The notes under the pieces: generated by a model
Seen by the model: only the letters and a program-made list of their open reading frames with translations
The model's database searches: none
What the model was told of the DNA's origin: nothing
In this document: piece after piece, positions 24,901 through 37,339 of the stretch
Layout: the number at the start of each line of letters is the position of its first letter
Position numbering within the stretch: position 1 is the first letter of the stretch
Program-made: the position numbers and the translations under genes
Assembly (NCBI RefSeq): GCF_026212465.1
Contig: NC_080058.1
Coordinates: forward strand, 4,025,001-4,089,000
Direction: 5' to 3'
Length of the DNA stretch: 64,000 bases
Source of the DNA: Amaranthus tricolor
Taxonomy: Eukaryota > Streptophyta > Magnoliopsida > Caryophyllales > Amaranthaceae

Positions 24901-27900
24901 ATAAGTCCAATTGATTATAAGGATTAGAATGACTGGAAGCTCTAGAAGGGTCAGCACCCATGTCATTACTGGTACTTGGAGATGAAGACAATGATTCCAT
25001 CTTTCCAGAAATCGAATTTTGACCAATATGGCAAATGCTGTCAGCAGAAGAGGCTCCACTAGACAAAGAATTTAACGGCTTTGGACCAGAAGCATCCTTC
25101 ACACTTAATACATCAGCCGGTAACAGGGTTCCAGGGCCAGCCATGAGATCAACCAAATACTCCCTGCGCCAGTTTGTCAGATAGTTATGTGACACAGCTT
25201 ATAAACCTACAGATCATATCAATTGCCAGAAATTCAAGACATGTACTGTGTTACAAACAGAAGCAGTTGAACTTGAATTTAAAATATACGGGTCAAAATG
25301 CCAAACCAAGTCGAATTATTTTTCCAGGAAATTAGAAAAATCAACACAACCTAGGCTCCACCGAGAGGGAAAAAAGGGAAGATTGAATCCTTAGGAAATG
25401 ATAAACCTTACACATCCACTGTCTACCTATGAAATGTAAAAACAATGGCATGTAAAATGTGCACTACTTAACATCAATGCTAACAATTTGCAAATGGAAT
25501 CATGATCGAGCTAAAACCAGTAATGTAAATTCTCTATATAAGTAACAATCCTCATATCCTATTAAAATATGCACTGAAAATAGGAATGAGTAAGTATAGA
25601 GTATGGACTCTTTTACTGAAAATCTAAGCAATTATTCTATGAATCATGTCGATGCTTAAGCATAATCATAATAAGCAAGTAAACTACTTGAAAAACTACA
25701 AATTCAAACCCAAGATCATGAATGCTTGATTTGTTTTAAGATGTGAGATGAATGCACTGATGATATGAACTGTATCACAAAGAAAATTGTCAATATATGA
25801 AGTTCGTAGTTCACAGTACAACACATAATAGTACTATATTCCAATAATTGCACACATTATACGTTACATAGAAATTATAAGATAAAGAAGTTGCACCAAT
25901 TTCATTCCAATTATTACCTTTCATCAGCCATCTTTATTATATTAACAGCACCATCTTCATTGCCAATGTAATGACTGCCTTTCACAAGTCTACATTTTAT
26001 CCCAACACTGTCAGCTAATACCTACATGTTAGGAAATTGTTACAGGGAAAAGAAAAACTAGAGATGGAAGACATCTTGCAGACGTTGTGATAAATAAGTT
26101 CAGACTTCATGAACAGTAAAATTAAAGAAAAACAGAGCTAAGGAGGGCAAATCCTATGCACTTCAAAAGATAACTACACCATTCTCCACCTCAATATATG
26201 AGGGAATTCCAAAAATTATTAAACCATACAATAAGTAATAAGAATGATAGCCTTTCCATGTATTATGAATAGAGTAATGTAGAATAAGAACCATCTGCTG
26301 CACAATATACTTTCAAAAAGCATCAACTATTAAAAACTTATTATAATAATGACTTCTACAGATATTATACAGATATAATGAATAAAAATCATAGATTCAT
26401 CTTGAGAACCACTCAAGACTAGAAGTAACTAACATTATATTCACGGAGACTTGCATGCAAATACATTTGTTTTCTAAATTCTATTCTCTTGTATTGTGTC
26501 CTAAATGCAATCAACATTAAAAAGAACGTGCAAAAAGAGGGAGGGCGCTTCAAAATCAAAAAGATCACTGTTCAATAAACAAAACGAAAGGGAATTTATT
26601 TATTTTTAAGTCCCTAGTGAATGATTTTATGTGAATCTTCTCATTTTCAGCTAAACACGAAGAACAGTTTCTAATAATTTGCGCATAGAGGAGCCAAGGT
26701 TCAACTTTAACCTATTTCGCATAGGCTCTTGTAAAAATTCACACAAGTTAATTGCATATCAGAAGATTATACCTGTGTTCATGACAAAATCAACCAACGC
26801 TTTTTCAACAGTAATCAAAGTTATGAAAAATAAACAATATGTCAACATTACAAGTAATGCAGCAACTAACCTTAAAGAGCAAAGCCCGATGGCGTGACAA
26901 GCCAACTTTTACAGAGCCAATCGGAAAGACACTTGTATGAAGAGATGTTCTCAATTCCGTGCTAATCTCCATCCACTTTGCTAATTTAATGCCTGCATCC
27001 CTAACTGGTCCCCCCATATGCTGTGTCACAAGTTCAGCAAGCCTTTGAACCAAGGTGTCAACCTTAGATATAGGACAGTCTAATGCAAAACAATGAGCAA
27101 CTTGTTCCAACTCCACAAGTGTTGGATCAAATGTCCTATTAACTATCACAGCCTCAAATCCAGAATCACCTGCGTTTGTTTGAGGTCTGCAATAGAAGGC
27201 ATCTTTCCTTGGATTGTTGGATCTATAGAAATGCGAAATACGTCAAAGAAACCATCTACTACTTTCTCGTCATAATCAAGTACATTGTATTTAGCACACC
27301 GCAATAAGCAGCAAGCCAGCGTATACTGTCATAGGAAATGTAAAAGACAGCTAAGCTTAATAAATCCACTGATAAGACGCCTAGATAAATAACTAGAGCT
27401 CCTCTGGATTTTCATATCTACCACTATCAAAACAAGCAGGCATATTTCACCTGAATGAATTTTTCAAAACAAAATTGTCATCTGAAATTGCTTTCTCAAA
27501 CCCAACAAGACATTTAGACTTGGTACAACAATTATCTGAAAATTTAATGAGAAAGAGAATAAAATGGTATGAAAAAGATAAAGGAGAGGGGAGATTATCA
27601 CCCTTGTTGGAGAAAGGGGAAATATTTCCATTCCTACCCACTAGGGTAGATATTTACCCTCAACATATAGTGAATAATTCCTCCATTCCTTCTTCTTCAT
27701 CACTTCACAACCACTCCTTCCCCTCTACAACAATTATATTCTCTTAAATCAATGAATACCTCTTAATTCACAAGTATGGTAGTATGGTGCTTGGCCAAAG
27801 ATTAAGGGTGGATAAGTAAGATGACGATGTAAGTTGTGAGCTTAAGAGCATGGATAAAAACAGAATGTTATATGATCACAATATAACAGCTTTTAAGCTT

Positions 27901-28080
27901 GCCAAACCGTAAAACCTCGTTACATAACTTGTGATTTAAAATATGAAATAACAACCATTATGAGTTGTTATTCTAACATATTAGCCATTATTATCTTTTA
28001 ATTAGAGTGTGTTAGGTTCTGAAAAGTCTATTATAAGCTTTAATTTAAATGTGTGATTAAAAACTCAAATAACTATGATA

Positions 28081-28540
28081 AAACAGATTTTTTTTTATCA
28101 AATTCACAATTCACAATTCACATAGCAACATCTGCAAAACGAGTGATAATACTGCAAGCTGTTGCGCAAAGTGCAAAAATGTGGTAATGGCCACGATCGC
28201 ACCATCCAATAGATGAATAACAATGCGGTAACGATCACAATCGTTGTAGCAGAACGACAATGCGATAATGGGGGTGGTGCAGTTATTGTAACTCCTAAAT
28301 ATCAATCAAAAGCAAGAGATATCCCTTGTTACGCCTAAAACACGGTTTTTCACACCTATTCAATGCGGGGAATATAGGCTTACTCTTTTGAAAACCTTAA
28401 TAACACAGTAGACATAATGTGATGCGGTCTTGTCTTTGCACTATGGTGTCGCATCCAAAACATGACAACCATTACCATAACCACAAAGACATCTACATTT
28501 TTTTATGATCAAGAGCCTAAGTTCAGATCATGTAAGTTTA
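28081..28540. repeat. dispersed GC-rich-word repeat, diverged copy in kinase intron 1
   Basis: Words such as 'gtggtaatggccacgatcgc', 'gtaacgatcacaatcgttg' and 'gtgatgcggtcttg' relate this stretch to the repeats at 240-500, 42,320-42,480 and 52,100-52,260. Internal inverted words suggest a fold-back structure. Its ends are not resolved. It lies in the intron at 27,326-29,579. Confidence 0.4.
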
Positions 28541-28820
28541 TAATTTAAAACAAAAATGTGATGCTGATTTTTGGATGGACAGACTACATATTCAAAATCA
28601 CAAAGATCATTACTGTCTCCACACTGACGACCATAGATCAACCCGAAAAAGGTTCACTTAGTTCGCACAAAACACTGGCATGAAGCTAATCCTGAATTAG
28701 TACTACTATCATAAATATCATTCCTATCCACAACTTGATTTGAATTTATGTCCGGTTTACATAGGCCTGGTCATTTAATTAAAAAAGCCTATTGATATTG
28801 ATTATTGTAAGTTGTAACAT

Positions 28821-29095
28821 TATACTCCCTCCTACTGTAGTCAAATGTCTCATTTGGATTTTCACAATTGCCGATGCACTATTTCAATCCTAAATATATC
28901 TAATCGTGCTTGATTAAAAATTATAAATAGTTGATATTAATAAAATTTAGAATAAAACGAATCAAACAAGATCTCACTTAATCATTTTCTAACTTATAGA
29001 TTGAAAATAAAATTATAAAATACAAACTAAGAGTGATAGATGAATAATGCCAAAAAAACAAATGAGACATTTGATCAAAATAGGAGGAAGTATAA
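28821..29095. mobile_element. Stowaway-like MITE in kinase intron 1
   Basis: About 275 bp with long imperfect terminal inverted repeats (left TACTCCCTCCTACTG then caaatgtctcatttg; right caaatgagacatttg then taggaggaagta) next to TA dinucleotides. Its interior word 'attaaaaattataaatagtt' is shared with the MITE at 50,103-50,365, so both belong to one family. Confidence 0.8.
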
Positions 29096-29763
29096 GTGCA
29101 TAACGCATAAAAATGGCACTCTGAGTTGGTGACTACTCACATTGTCCCATTGACTTTGGGACAATAGTTTTTCTATGTGAGTTTTTTTTTGCAAATTGTG
29201 GCAATCTCAATCGACACAGGAGTAAATTCACAATTGTCAGCAAACGCAGTCTGCCACTCATTTGACGATGTGGAATCAACAGTTTCATTTCTATCCAAAA
29301 CCACAACACTCGTTCACACTAACAAAGTTTCTTCAATGATCATGATTTCAGAAACTGTAAATAGTCCAAATCAATTCTAGCCAGAGTTCATCCGAAACAA
29401 AAAAATCGAAAATAAAAATAACTTCATTCAGAAAACTAGTCCTAAATTCATCAATAATACCTCCAAAATGAGGTCAAAGAACACATAAACATAATAAACT
29501 TAGGGTTGAGCACTAGTCAATTCATATCAAAAAAAAAATTAATTTTCATCAAAATAACTAACAATTAAGAGTAACTCACCCAAAACCGGCGTGCCAATAC
29601 CTCACCAGAAAGGCAGAAACCTCCTTATCTCTTCCATTATCAATACAATTAGACTCTCCTAAACTCAACAAAGTGACAGCACGGATCTGATCATTCTACG
29701 AATGATTTCGAAAATCAGAAGTGGAAGCACTAATCGCCATAGCAAGCTGCATATCAAAATCCT

Positions 29764-30439
29764 TGTTGTGCGATAGCGAAAGCGATGAACAGTAATGAAA
29801 CAATAAGAAATTCAATGCAAACAATAAGAGAATGACACAAGAGATTTAACGTGGTTCACGTGGTAGCTATGTCCACGTGGTAGCTACATCCACGGGCATG
29901 AGATCAAATAATTTCACCATGATCCCAAAGAAAAAGAATTTACAAGATGAATTCCAATCACTCTCACAAATTATAATGACTCTATTGTGATCTCTCTTAA
30001 TTTGTAAATCATAATAAAACCTAACCCTAAGAGGGGTATTTATATTAATACTCTCATAAAAGAGTCCATAGCTTAATTATCACAAAATAACCTGCCCACA
30101 AGAAGAAGTAACTGTCAATTACGTGGAAGAAAAAACTGCTCCATCTTTCCCGCTCACAAAGCCGACTCGGTTTCCACAAATGAAGACCAACTGCCAAGTC
30201 GGCGTAAGCTACTGAACAAAACATCATATTTCCAGAACCCACAGCCGACTCGGCTGTCACCCAATGTGCCTCGACGCCGAGTCGGCGATACTCGATAATA
30301 GCACGCCACGCCGAGTCGTCTTCTTCGTTGGCCACCACAACGCCGAGTCGGCGTTGCCTACTAGATTCCTTCGTGAACCCAGCCCTTGATTCATCTAAAA
30401 CATCAAGACAAGACTCTAGTCGAGTCATCATCTTCAACA
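29764..30439 (-). mobile_element. solo LTR inside coding exon 1 of the kinase
   Basis: 676 bp with TG...CA ends (minus strand TGTTGAAG ... CACAACA), flanked by a perfect 5-bp target duplication (plus strand ATCCT at 29759-29763 and 30440-30444). A TATA box reading TATAAATACCCC on the minus strand lies near 30,035-30,050. No internal region or second LTR is present, so it is a solo LTR left by recombination. Removing one ATCCT repeat and the LTR joins SSQED to FDMQLAMAISAS in frame, matching the family's N-terminus. About 30,160-30,355 is crowded with the palindrome CCGAGTCGG / CCGACTCGG. Confidence 0.93.
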
Positions 30440-30555
30440 ATCCTCTTGAGATGATAAATAATGTCCTTGACGAAGATGATACTGATTCTCGACTAAATCA
30501 CCAACAGCAACAGAAGCTCCATGATCAGAGGAAACAGAAATGGATTGCGTCGCCA

Positions 30556-30848
30556 TAGATGAAGAAGCTGTAGTTGCAGAGGACGAAGAAGACGTCGAAG
30601 GCTGAGATAGCGAGGACGAAGAAGAAGAAGGATTAGGTAGGGTTCATAGACGAAGAAGAAGAAGAAGAAGAAGGCTGATATGGCTCTTATGGAGCTTTTT
30701 GAGAATGTGCTTTATTTTTGCTGCTGCTGGTTCGAGAAAATTGTGGTCTGGGAGTCTGGGACTTTATATAGTGTGTGGAATGGAGAGATTTTCGCGTCTC
30801 GACTCAAGAGCATAAAGGAATTATGAAAGAGTGGGAATGTGTGAGGGG
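30556..30848 (-). promoter_or_regulatory. 5' UTR / promoter remnant of the kinase gene
   Basis: Upstream of the kinase ATG, with a (GAA)n purine run (CTT-rich on the sense strand) at about 30,600-30,675, typical of plant 5' leaders. The sense frame has a TGA upstream and no earlier in-frame ATG, which supports the start at 30,555. Confidence 0.4.
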
Positions 30849-31460
30849 TAGGGATGCAGGCCAGGCGAGGCGGGGCGGGGCGAATAGGAGACCCGTTCCA
30901 TTGGTTCCCGGTTTGATGGGTCATGGGGCGGGTACGGATATAAAATTCATATCCACCGCGGGGATGGGGATGGGTTTTAGGTGGTACCTGCCCTATCTCC
31001 GTCAAGCCCCGCCTCAAGATATGTACAAATTTTGGGATTTTGGATATTTGTTTGAGATTTTGGTTATGTGTTTGTTTGAGACTTTAGATATGTGTTTGTT
31101 TGAGACTTTGGATATGTAATTGTTTGAGACTTTGAATGTGTGTTTGTTTGAGACTTTGGAGTTTGGATATGTATTATGGGTTTTAAGGCTCAAATGATTG
31201 AATATAAACATGTGGCACAGATGGGTATTAAGCGGGGATTTGACGGGTGGTGGGGCGAGAAAAATAGGTATTAAACGGGGATGGATACCCAGATGGATGG
31301 TGGGGCGGGGATGGTTTTAGGTACAAACCCATCGGGGAGGGGATGGGGGAAAAAAATTATACCCGCCGTGGGGATGGGGACGGGGATGGGTATTGCATTA
31401 ACAGATGGGAATGAGGATGGGAATTCCAATCCCCGCCCCGCCCCGTCCCGTTTACATCCC
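30849..31460. mobile_element. non-autonomous hAT-like element with GC-rich ends
   Basis: Starts TAGGGATG and ends CATCCCTA. The ends are rich in GGGGCGGGG and GGGATGGGG words in inverted orientation. Flanks GTGAGGGG and GTGAGGAA look like an 8-bp target duplication with two mismatches. The core holds four diverged ~27-bp tandem units of the TTTGTTTGAGACTTTGGATA type (31,045-31,170). Small open frames here are low-complexity and not genes. Confidence 0.7.
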
Positions 31461-31512
31461 TAGTGAGGAATGAGTGATGAGAAGATTTTTGTTTGGCGAC
31501 AGGGTTAAGAAA

Positions 31513-31770
31513 GGGTGTTATTAAACACCGCCATTCTTTTTATTTTATCATCACTCTTTCAATAAAATTACGAATTTGTCTCTGGACTTTAAAAAATCAC
31601 GAATTTATCACTGGACTTAAAACTTGCTTAATAAATGTAAATCGCACTTAATAACACTATTATCACTTTAATCCCGAACATTTTTATCGCGACCCTATAT
31701 ATTAAATTTTCAGATGCGTCCTAAAAAAACGAAAATAAAATAATTATTAAATAATAATAATAACAATCAC

Positions 31771-31830
<60 letters not shown>

Positions 31831-32204
31831 AATAATATAAATAAAATTAATAATTATTATTTAAAAAGAAAAAAAAGAAAAAGGAACTCGCAGGAAAACC
31901 GTGAGCCAACCGCGGTTTTCCTACGAACTCCTTTTTTTAAAAAAAAAAATTAAAATAATACGATTCAAAAAAAAATTACCTCGATTAATTATTTGCGGAT
32001 TGAATTTCTTAGTTTTTGCTCCAAAAATTTTATGTTATAATTTTGTTTTTTGAGTGTGATAAAGGAGTTATTTAGTGTGATGCGAGTATATATAAGAAAT
32101 TTTAAGTCCAGTGAAAAATTCGTAATTTTTTAAAGTCAAGGGGCAAATTCATAATTTCATTGGGGATGACGATAAAATGAAAAGGGTGGCGATGTTTAAG
32201 GATT
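31513..32204. mobile_element. MULE-like MITE with ~110-bp terminal inverted repeats
   Basis: The left arm (from GGGTGTTATTAAACACCGCC) and right arm (to GGCGATGTTTAAGGATT) match each other inverted over about 110 bp, both carrying 'ggactttaaaaaatcacg'-type words. Direct repeats GGGTTAAGAAA (31502-31512 and 32205-32215) flank the element, in line with the 9-11 bp duplications of Mutator-like elements. The centre is an (ATA)n tract (31,738-31,830) plus a short CCGCGGTTTTCC hairpin. It has no coding capacity. Confidence 0.8.
31738..31830. repeat. (ATA)n microsatellite
   Basis: Near-perfect ATA/AAT triplet run in the core of the MULE-like element. Confidence 0.9.
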
Positions 32205-32215
32205 GGGTTAAGAAA

Positions 32216-32935
32216 ACCAACTTACAAGCATAGCTTTGGTTTTTGGTATTTTTTTAGTTAATTTTTTTCATTTGAGTTGGGCCAGAGAATCTCTACGGGA
32301 AGGAGAGTAGTAATCATTCTCATAGTTGATGAGAATTAAATTTTTATCACGTATGTAACAAAAAAAAATTTTTTAACTGTTTGACTAACATAGAAAATTA
32401 GTTATAAATTGACAGTTAACATTGAATGAAATGCTCTACAAGGATAACAAAACAATGTTATTGCCTTATTGGAAGTTATTACAAATAGAGATAATTTGAA
32501 GAAATATTTAGACTTTATGGTTTTGTAATATTAAAGAGATATTTAAATAATTTTTATTTATCTTTTATTTTGGGTATTTGTTTTGGTGTTTTTTAGAGGG
32601 GTGTAATTCCAAAAAAGTAGTCCCCTACATATACTTGATTTCGGAACATCTTTTGATTTTATCATTTTTTTAGGCTATTGATGTTTGATCATGAAACATG
32701 TTAATGTTTTTATTTCTTATGAAAATAATTATCAAGTTCAAATTAATCCCAAATTATAATGCTTATCATTATTACTTGAATTAAAAAGTCAAAAAAGCAA
32801 ACTAATTTTATTATTCTTTTCCATCATCTAATTTATTTCAAAATAAGTATATAATTAATATAAATAATCAATAATATAAGAGTATTATGAAACAATAATT
32901 TCTACATTTTTATATATATATTGCCATTTCTAAAT
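32216..32935. other. spacer downstream of the GLOX gene
   Basis: A/T-rich spacer containing the GLOX 3' UTR region. No gene or repeat with clear ends was seen. Confidence 0.5.
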
Positions 32936-35900
32936 TCATTGAACTTTAACCCATGTGCCAGAACTTGGTATACCAGCATGAACAACAAATAACAAATAAT
33001 ACCCGGGAGGTGCAATATTTGCCGTTGATGGTCCTAAAATTCCTACATTATACATTCCTGATGAAACTTCAGAAATCCTCAGCAACCTTAAGATCACCAT
33101 CCTTTGATTCATAGCTAATGAATGTGTCGTAAACGAGGGTGCGATAATATGTACATACACAACATCATCGGCGTGATATTGTTGCACATCGAATGTGACC
33201 GAAAATGGTTGTTCATAACCTAGAATTTGGTCACTATATATAATGTTAGGCTTTGAGGGTGCATACTGAGTCGATAAATAAGGTGGTGAATACGCTTCTA
33301 AACTTAAATCGGTAGGATAATCCACATTAGTAAAATTGTAGTAGATATGTGGGTTACTTCCCCCTACTAAAACTCGTCCATCCGGTAGTAGAACAACCGA
33401 GGAATGGTACAATCTAGGCCTCGGTGATGGACTCATAATGTAAAATCTCTTATACATGTCTTCAAATGGTTTATAGATCACTGGAGTCGTGACAGGATTA
33501 GCAGCATTTTCCCATCCTGCAGTGCCAAGTTCCGCACCATTTATAATAAGTATATCACCACTTGGGAGTATCAACATATCCCCCATAACTCGTGCTTGTG
33601 GCATATCCTCCATTAACCAGCTCGGGTTTTCCTCATCGACTTTTAAACGTGCACAATTATGACTAGCATGTATAAATGACCTATTTACAATTGCTTGGGT
33701 AAATGCACCTTGTTGGGACCCACCACATATCATAATCTCCGCCTTAACAGGCTTATTTTCATCGATAGGTAATATTATTGAAGAGCCGGAGCTAGGATAA
33801 TTGCGAGGAACACCATCCGTAATGGGTGGGAACTCTCGAACAACATTGTTTTGTGTATAGTCTAATAATATAGCGCGAGTATTGGCAAATATAAACAAAT
33901 TACCGTCAGGAAGTAGGTGCACAAAAGGGTACAAGTTATTTTCCTCGTAATCTCGAGTTTCGACTAGAAAATTAAGCCAAAATGTTGTCGATGTAGAAGT
34001 ACCGGAATGATCATCGGAATCGATTTTGGGGACAAACTCGTAATTAAAAACTCGTCTTCCACCAACTATAATGATACGACCATCGGGTAGTATTTGATTA
34101 GTTGCATACCATCTACGTTCTAATAAATAACGTGGAAGCTCAATCCAATCACAATCCTTGTCGTCGTTACACGGTGTAAATGTACGTAGGACGCGATCAC
34201 CGTCGTTATATCCACCTGTTTGGACTAGCGTACCATCGGGTAGAACAGCACCTGTACGTGTAGAGTAAAATTATTATAAAATATTAGAGGTGTTTATTCG
34301 GATTATTAGGTCAATTTCGAGTTAGGTGTTTCGAGTTGATTTAAAATTGAGGTTGTATTTACATTGATTTTTGTATAATTTTAAATTCATTTTGAAGCCG
34401 AATTAAATCAGGTTAAGTTAAAAAGTCGGGTAAATATCAGATCGTTGGGTCTGTTTTGAACACCTATATATTGTAATTGGTTTAGAAAAGTTGTTAGAAC
34501 AACTTTTAAAATATTATTAGGTTAAATTTTTGATTAAGTTGGTTTATTGACCTCAGCATATCAAAAGTTAATATGATAAAAATATCACTAGTCGAATCTC
34601 ATTCACCTCTCATTTTAACTTAAGTATTAACTAATCGTCAAATATGATCAAGGACATGTATGCATCCACATATCTAGCCCAAATAAAGGCCTATCGTGCG
34701 TTTGATGGGGTGAGACGTGACAAACTAGTATCATATTCTAGAATTTCAACCATCAGATTAAGCTTTGAACGTGACAAAGGTCACCAGAACAAAGCTTATA
34801 AATCAAAACTTTATATCATTATGGAATATTAAATAGCATGTATAGGGATGGCAATTCAGTCCGAATACGATCCTAGTCCGACTCGATCCGAAGAAAATAA
34901 TCCGATTCTAGTCCGAGGAAAAGGTTATCCGACTCCAACTCCAACTTCAACTTCACGATTCGAATCCGAGTTAGAGACGGACCGGAGTTGGACCTTATTA
35001 AAAATCCGACACTCCGACCCCGAAGAAAATTTGACTAGAATTTGACTTTTAACCCAATATTTTATTTCATTTAAAACTCTAGACGTAACTAATTCAAGCT
35101 CTCTCTCATACTAATTGTAATTTTCGATTTTGAAAAACTACTTGGTATTTTTATTTAGATCAATCAATCAAAATACGACAAATCAGATCAAGAGAAATAA
35201 AATACGTCAAATCAAAATGCGAGAAAATTTTGTTAAATTGTAGTATTAGGAATATTTCTCATGCTAAACTTGAATTCAAAGTACATATTTTTTTGTTAAA
35301 TTGTATTTGAAAAATATATTTTGTTAACTTCGTATGCTTTAAATCATTAGTACAATATCACAACAATAAAGTTTGATAATAATCCGGCTCAGTATCCGAC
35401 TCTGTTGGAGGTCCGAGAGTCCGAGTCGGGGCAAACTTGGAGTATACATAATCCGACTCCGAGTGGAGGTGGACTGAAAAAAAAGTTCGACTAAAATCTG
35501 GAGCAAAGTCGGAGTATGTATAAGCCGAGCCGAGTCCGACCCATTGCCATTCCTAAGCTGCATGTATGAGGAGGGCAAGTCATTTTCATGCACATTTAAT
35601 TCTAGCTTAAAGGATCTCATGTGAGGGGCATGATATATTAGGCAACTTATCCTAAAGCTTTAACCATTACCTGATGAACACCATGTGTCTGTATTGACCA
35701 TCAAGGGGCGGACTGAGTTAGAACCGATGTCATATAACACCGAATGAGCGGTGCAATCGGTTTGGAGGACGGTGTCGGAGGGGTCGTGGCGACATCGACC
35801 ACCGGGTAAGGAGAGGTTAGACTGGCCAAAATCAGTTCTATCAAACATAATGACCTTATTGTTATGTAGAAGTTGCATGTGCATGGCTGAAATACCAATG

Positions 35901-36013
35901 TTTTCTTGTAAGATTCGCCATTCGTCTAGACATTTTGTTGGAGAAAAAGATGTAAAAAGTAAGGAAACAAGAAGGAAGAGAGTGGGCATGATTATGGTTT
36001 GGTTATTACACAT
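32936..36013 (-). CDS. aldehyde oxidase GLOX-like (glyoxal/galactose oxidase family), 2 exons
   Basis: Secreted copper-radical oxidase of the galactose oxidase type, expected to oxidise aldehydes or primary alcohols with release of H2O2, probably in the cell wall. Exons 35671-36013 and 32936-34251 join in frame (codon split G|GT) to give 552 residues, a full-length GLOX. A hydrophobic signal peptide (TLFLLVSLLFTSF) covers residues ~10-28. Kelch-like strands carry repeated LLPDGxxxxxGG words. Candidate active-site residues are C74 (GGRC), Y163 (RRWYATN), Y396-H397 (RPRLYHSS) and H491 (FTTHSLAMNQR). The C-terminal DUF1929-type domain ends PPGYYLLFVVHAGIPSSGTW. A second Met at residue 9 is another possible start. 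The single intron holds an hAT-like element. The upstream spacer is shared head-to-head with the LEA gene. Confidence 0.93.
34843..35558. mobile_element. hAT-like non-autonomous element in the GLOX intron
   Basis: Starts TAGGGATGGCAAT and ends with the inverted ATTGCCATTCCTA. Subterminal regions are full of inverted GTCCGACTC / GAGTCGGA words, and the core is A/T-rich. Flanks AGCATGTA (34835-34842) and TGCATGTA (35559-35566) give a 7-of-8 target duplication. It shares its ends and design with elements at 30.8, 47.6 and 56.8 kb. Confidence 0.8.
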
Positions 36014-36126
36014 TGACAAGTAATCAAGTGTTTGGAAGTCTATTGTTGAAAATTTTGGTAGGAGGAAGTTGGAGATTTTAGTAGAAATAAATAAGTTAAT
36101 TAGATGGAATGAACAAGTTGTGATTC

Positions 36127-36139
36127 ATATATAAATATA
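36127..36139 (-). promoter_or_regulatory. TATA box candidate of the GLOX gene
   Basis: The minus strand reads TATTTATATATGA about 120 bases upstream of the GLOX ATG, a normal plant spacing. The assignment is by position and composition only. Confidence 0.4.
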
Positions 36140-37339
36140 AACATCTTATAATTTGTTAACATAAATTGTCAAATGAAACGATTTTTCTTTTGTTAACAAT
36201 AATTCATATTCATAAGGAGGATGCGGTCAAATAGTCCTTTTGTCCCAATAAATATAAATAATTTTTGTTAATATTAATTTTTAGATGAGACAGTATCATA
36301 GTAAGACTATTTTTATTGGGCTAATTTAATATACATTTTCAGTCTTAAATTGATCACTTATAATTTTTAAGTAACTAATTATAATCTCAAAGTGATCACT
36401 TATAAAGTATTATATTAATTACTTACAATCTAAAAATAGTCGATTAGATAAATAGGCTGATTGTATGAATCTGTTTTACGATGAAAGGGTCTGATACAAT
36501 ACCAGGTATATTGTAATTTCAAAAGGGTGTAATAGGAATATCCTTGGATTAGGCTGGATAGAAGGATAGAAAAAAAGATTATTGCACCAAATTAAAAGAA
36601 TATGGTACCATAAAACCTGCTTGTTTGCGGAATTAATTAGCTAAGAAGTCTCATTTTATTTTATACAAGATAAAATCAAGAAATAACATCCTGATTTTAC
36701 CGAATCATATTTATGTTATATATATTGCCTTTCTATTTTTTTTTAAGTTTAAACATTGTATAAAATTATATTAAGAACAAAGTTTTAGACTAATTTTTCA
36801 TTTCTTTGTTCCCATTATAGATGTTTAAAACAGATTCGACGACCAGATATTTACCCTTGTAATCGAATCTGATATGACCCGATATCAAAATTAATTTAAA
36901 ATTATATAAAAATCAATTTGGACGCAACCCCCGAAAATCATCAATCACCAACCAAACTTAGATTCCCATTTCCTCTATATAATTAGTCTAATCATCAATA
37001 ATTGTTAAGTGTAGCAAAATATTTGATAAATTTTTTTGAAATGAAATATCTTTGATATTGAATGAAAGAATATAAGCCAAATGTAAAAGCATAATATAGC
37101 TTAGAAAATCACTACAATTGCGCCCTACCTATGGGCTACTCTTTCCTTGTCATGGAATTATCTAAATATAAAAATTAATTAAATTCAATTTACTGAAACA
37201 ATGAAAATTAAAAAAAAAACATAAAAAATTGAAATAAGACTTAATTTTCAAAAGAAAACAAAAGATTATTCTATATTGCTTTGCATTACAATAAACATAA
37301 GCATTGAGTTATATTAAAAAAAATATTTTCTTATTCAAA
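36140..37339. other. divergent promoter region between GLOX and the LEA gene
   Basis: A/T-rich head-to-head spacer. At about 36,270-36,460 it holds a repeat with words 'taatttaatatacatttt' and 'tcacttataatttttaagta', related to a stretch at 57,600-57,760. The last ~190 bases before 37,340 are homologous to 49,145-49,309, marking the start of the tandem segmental duplication. Confidence 0.5.

Noticed and set aside
24083..25163. Stops in the kinase treated as hidden introns or recoding
   Set aside because: Frame and homology continue directly on both sides of each stop with no donor/acceptor pair, and other lesions exist in the same gene.
30712..31463. Several 60-114 codon frames rich in Gly, Pro and Arg
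   Set aside because: They fall on the GC-rich inverted repeats of an hAT-like element and appear on both strands.
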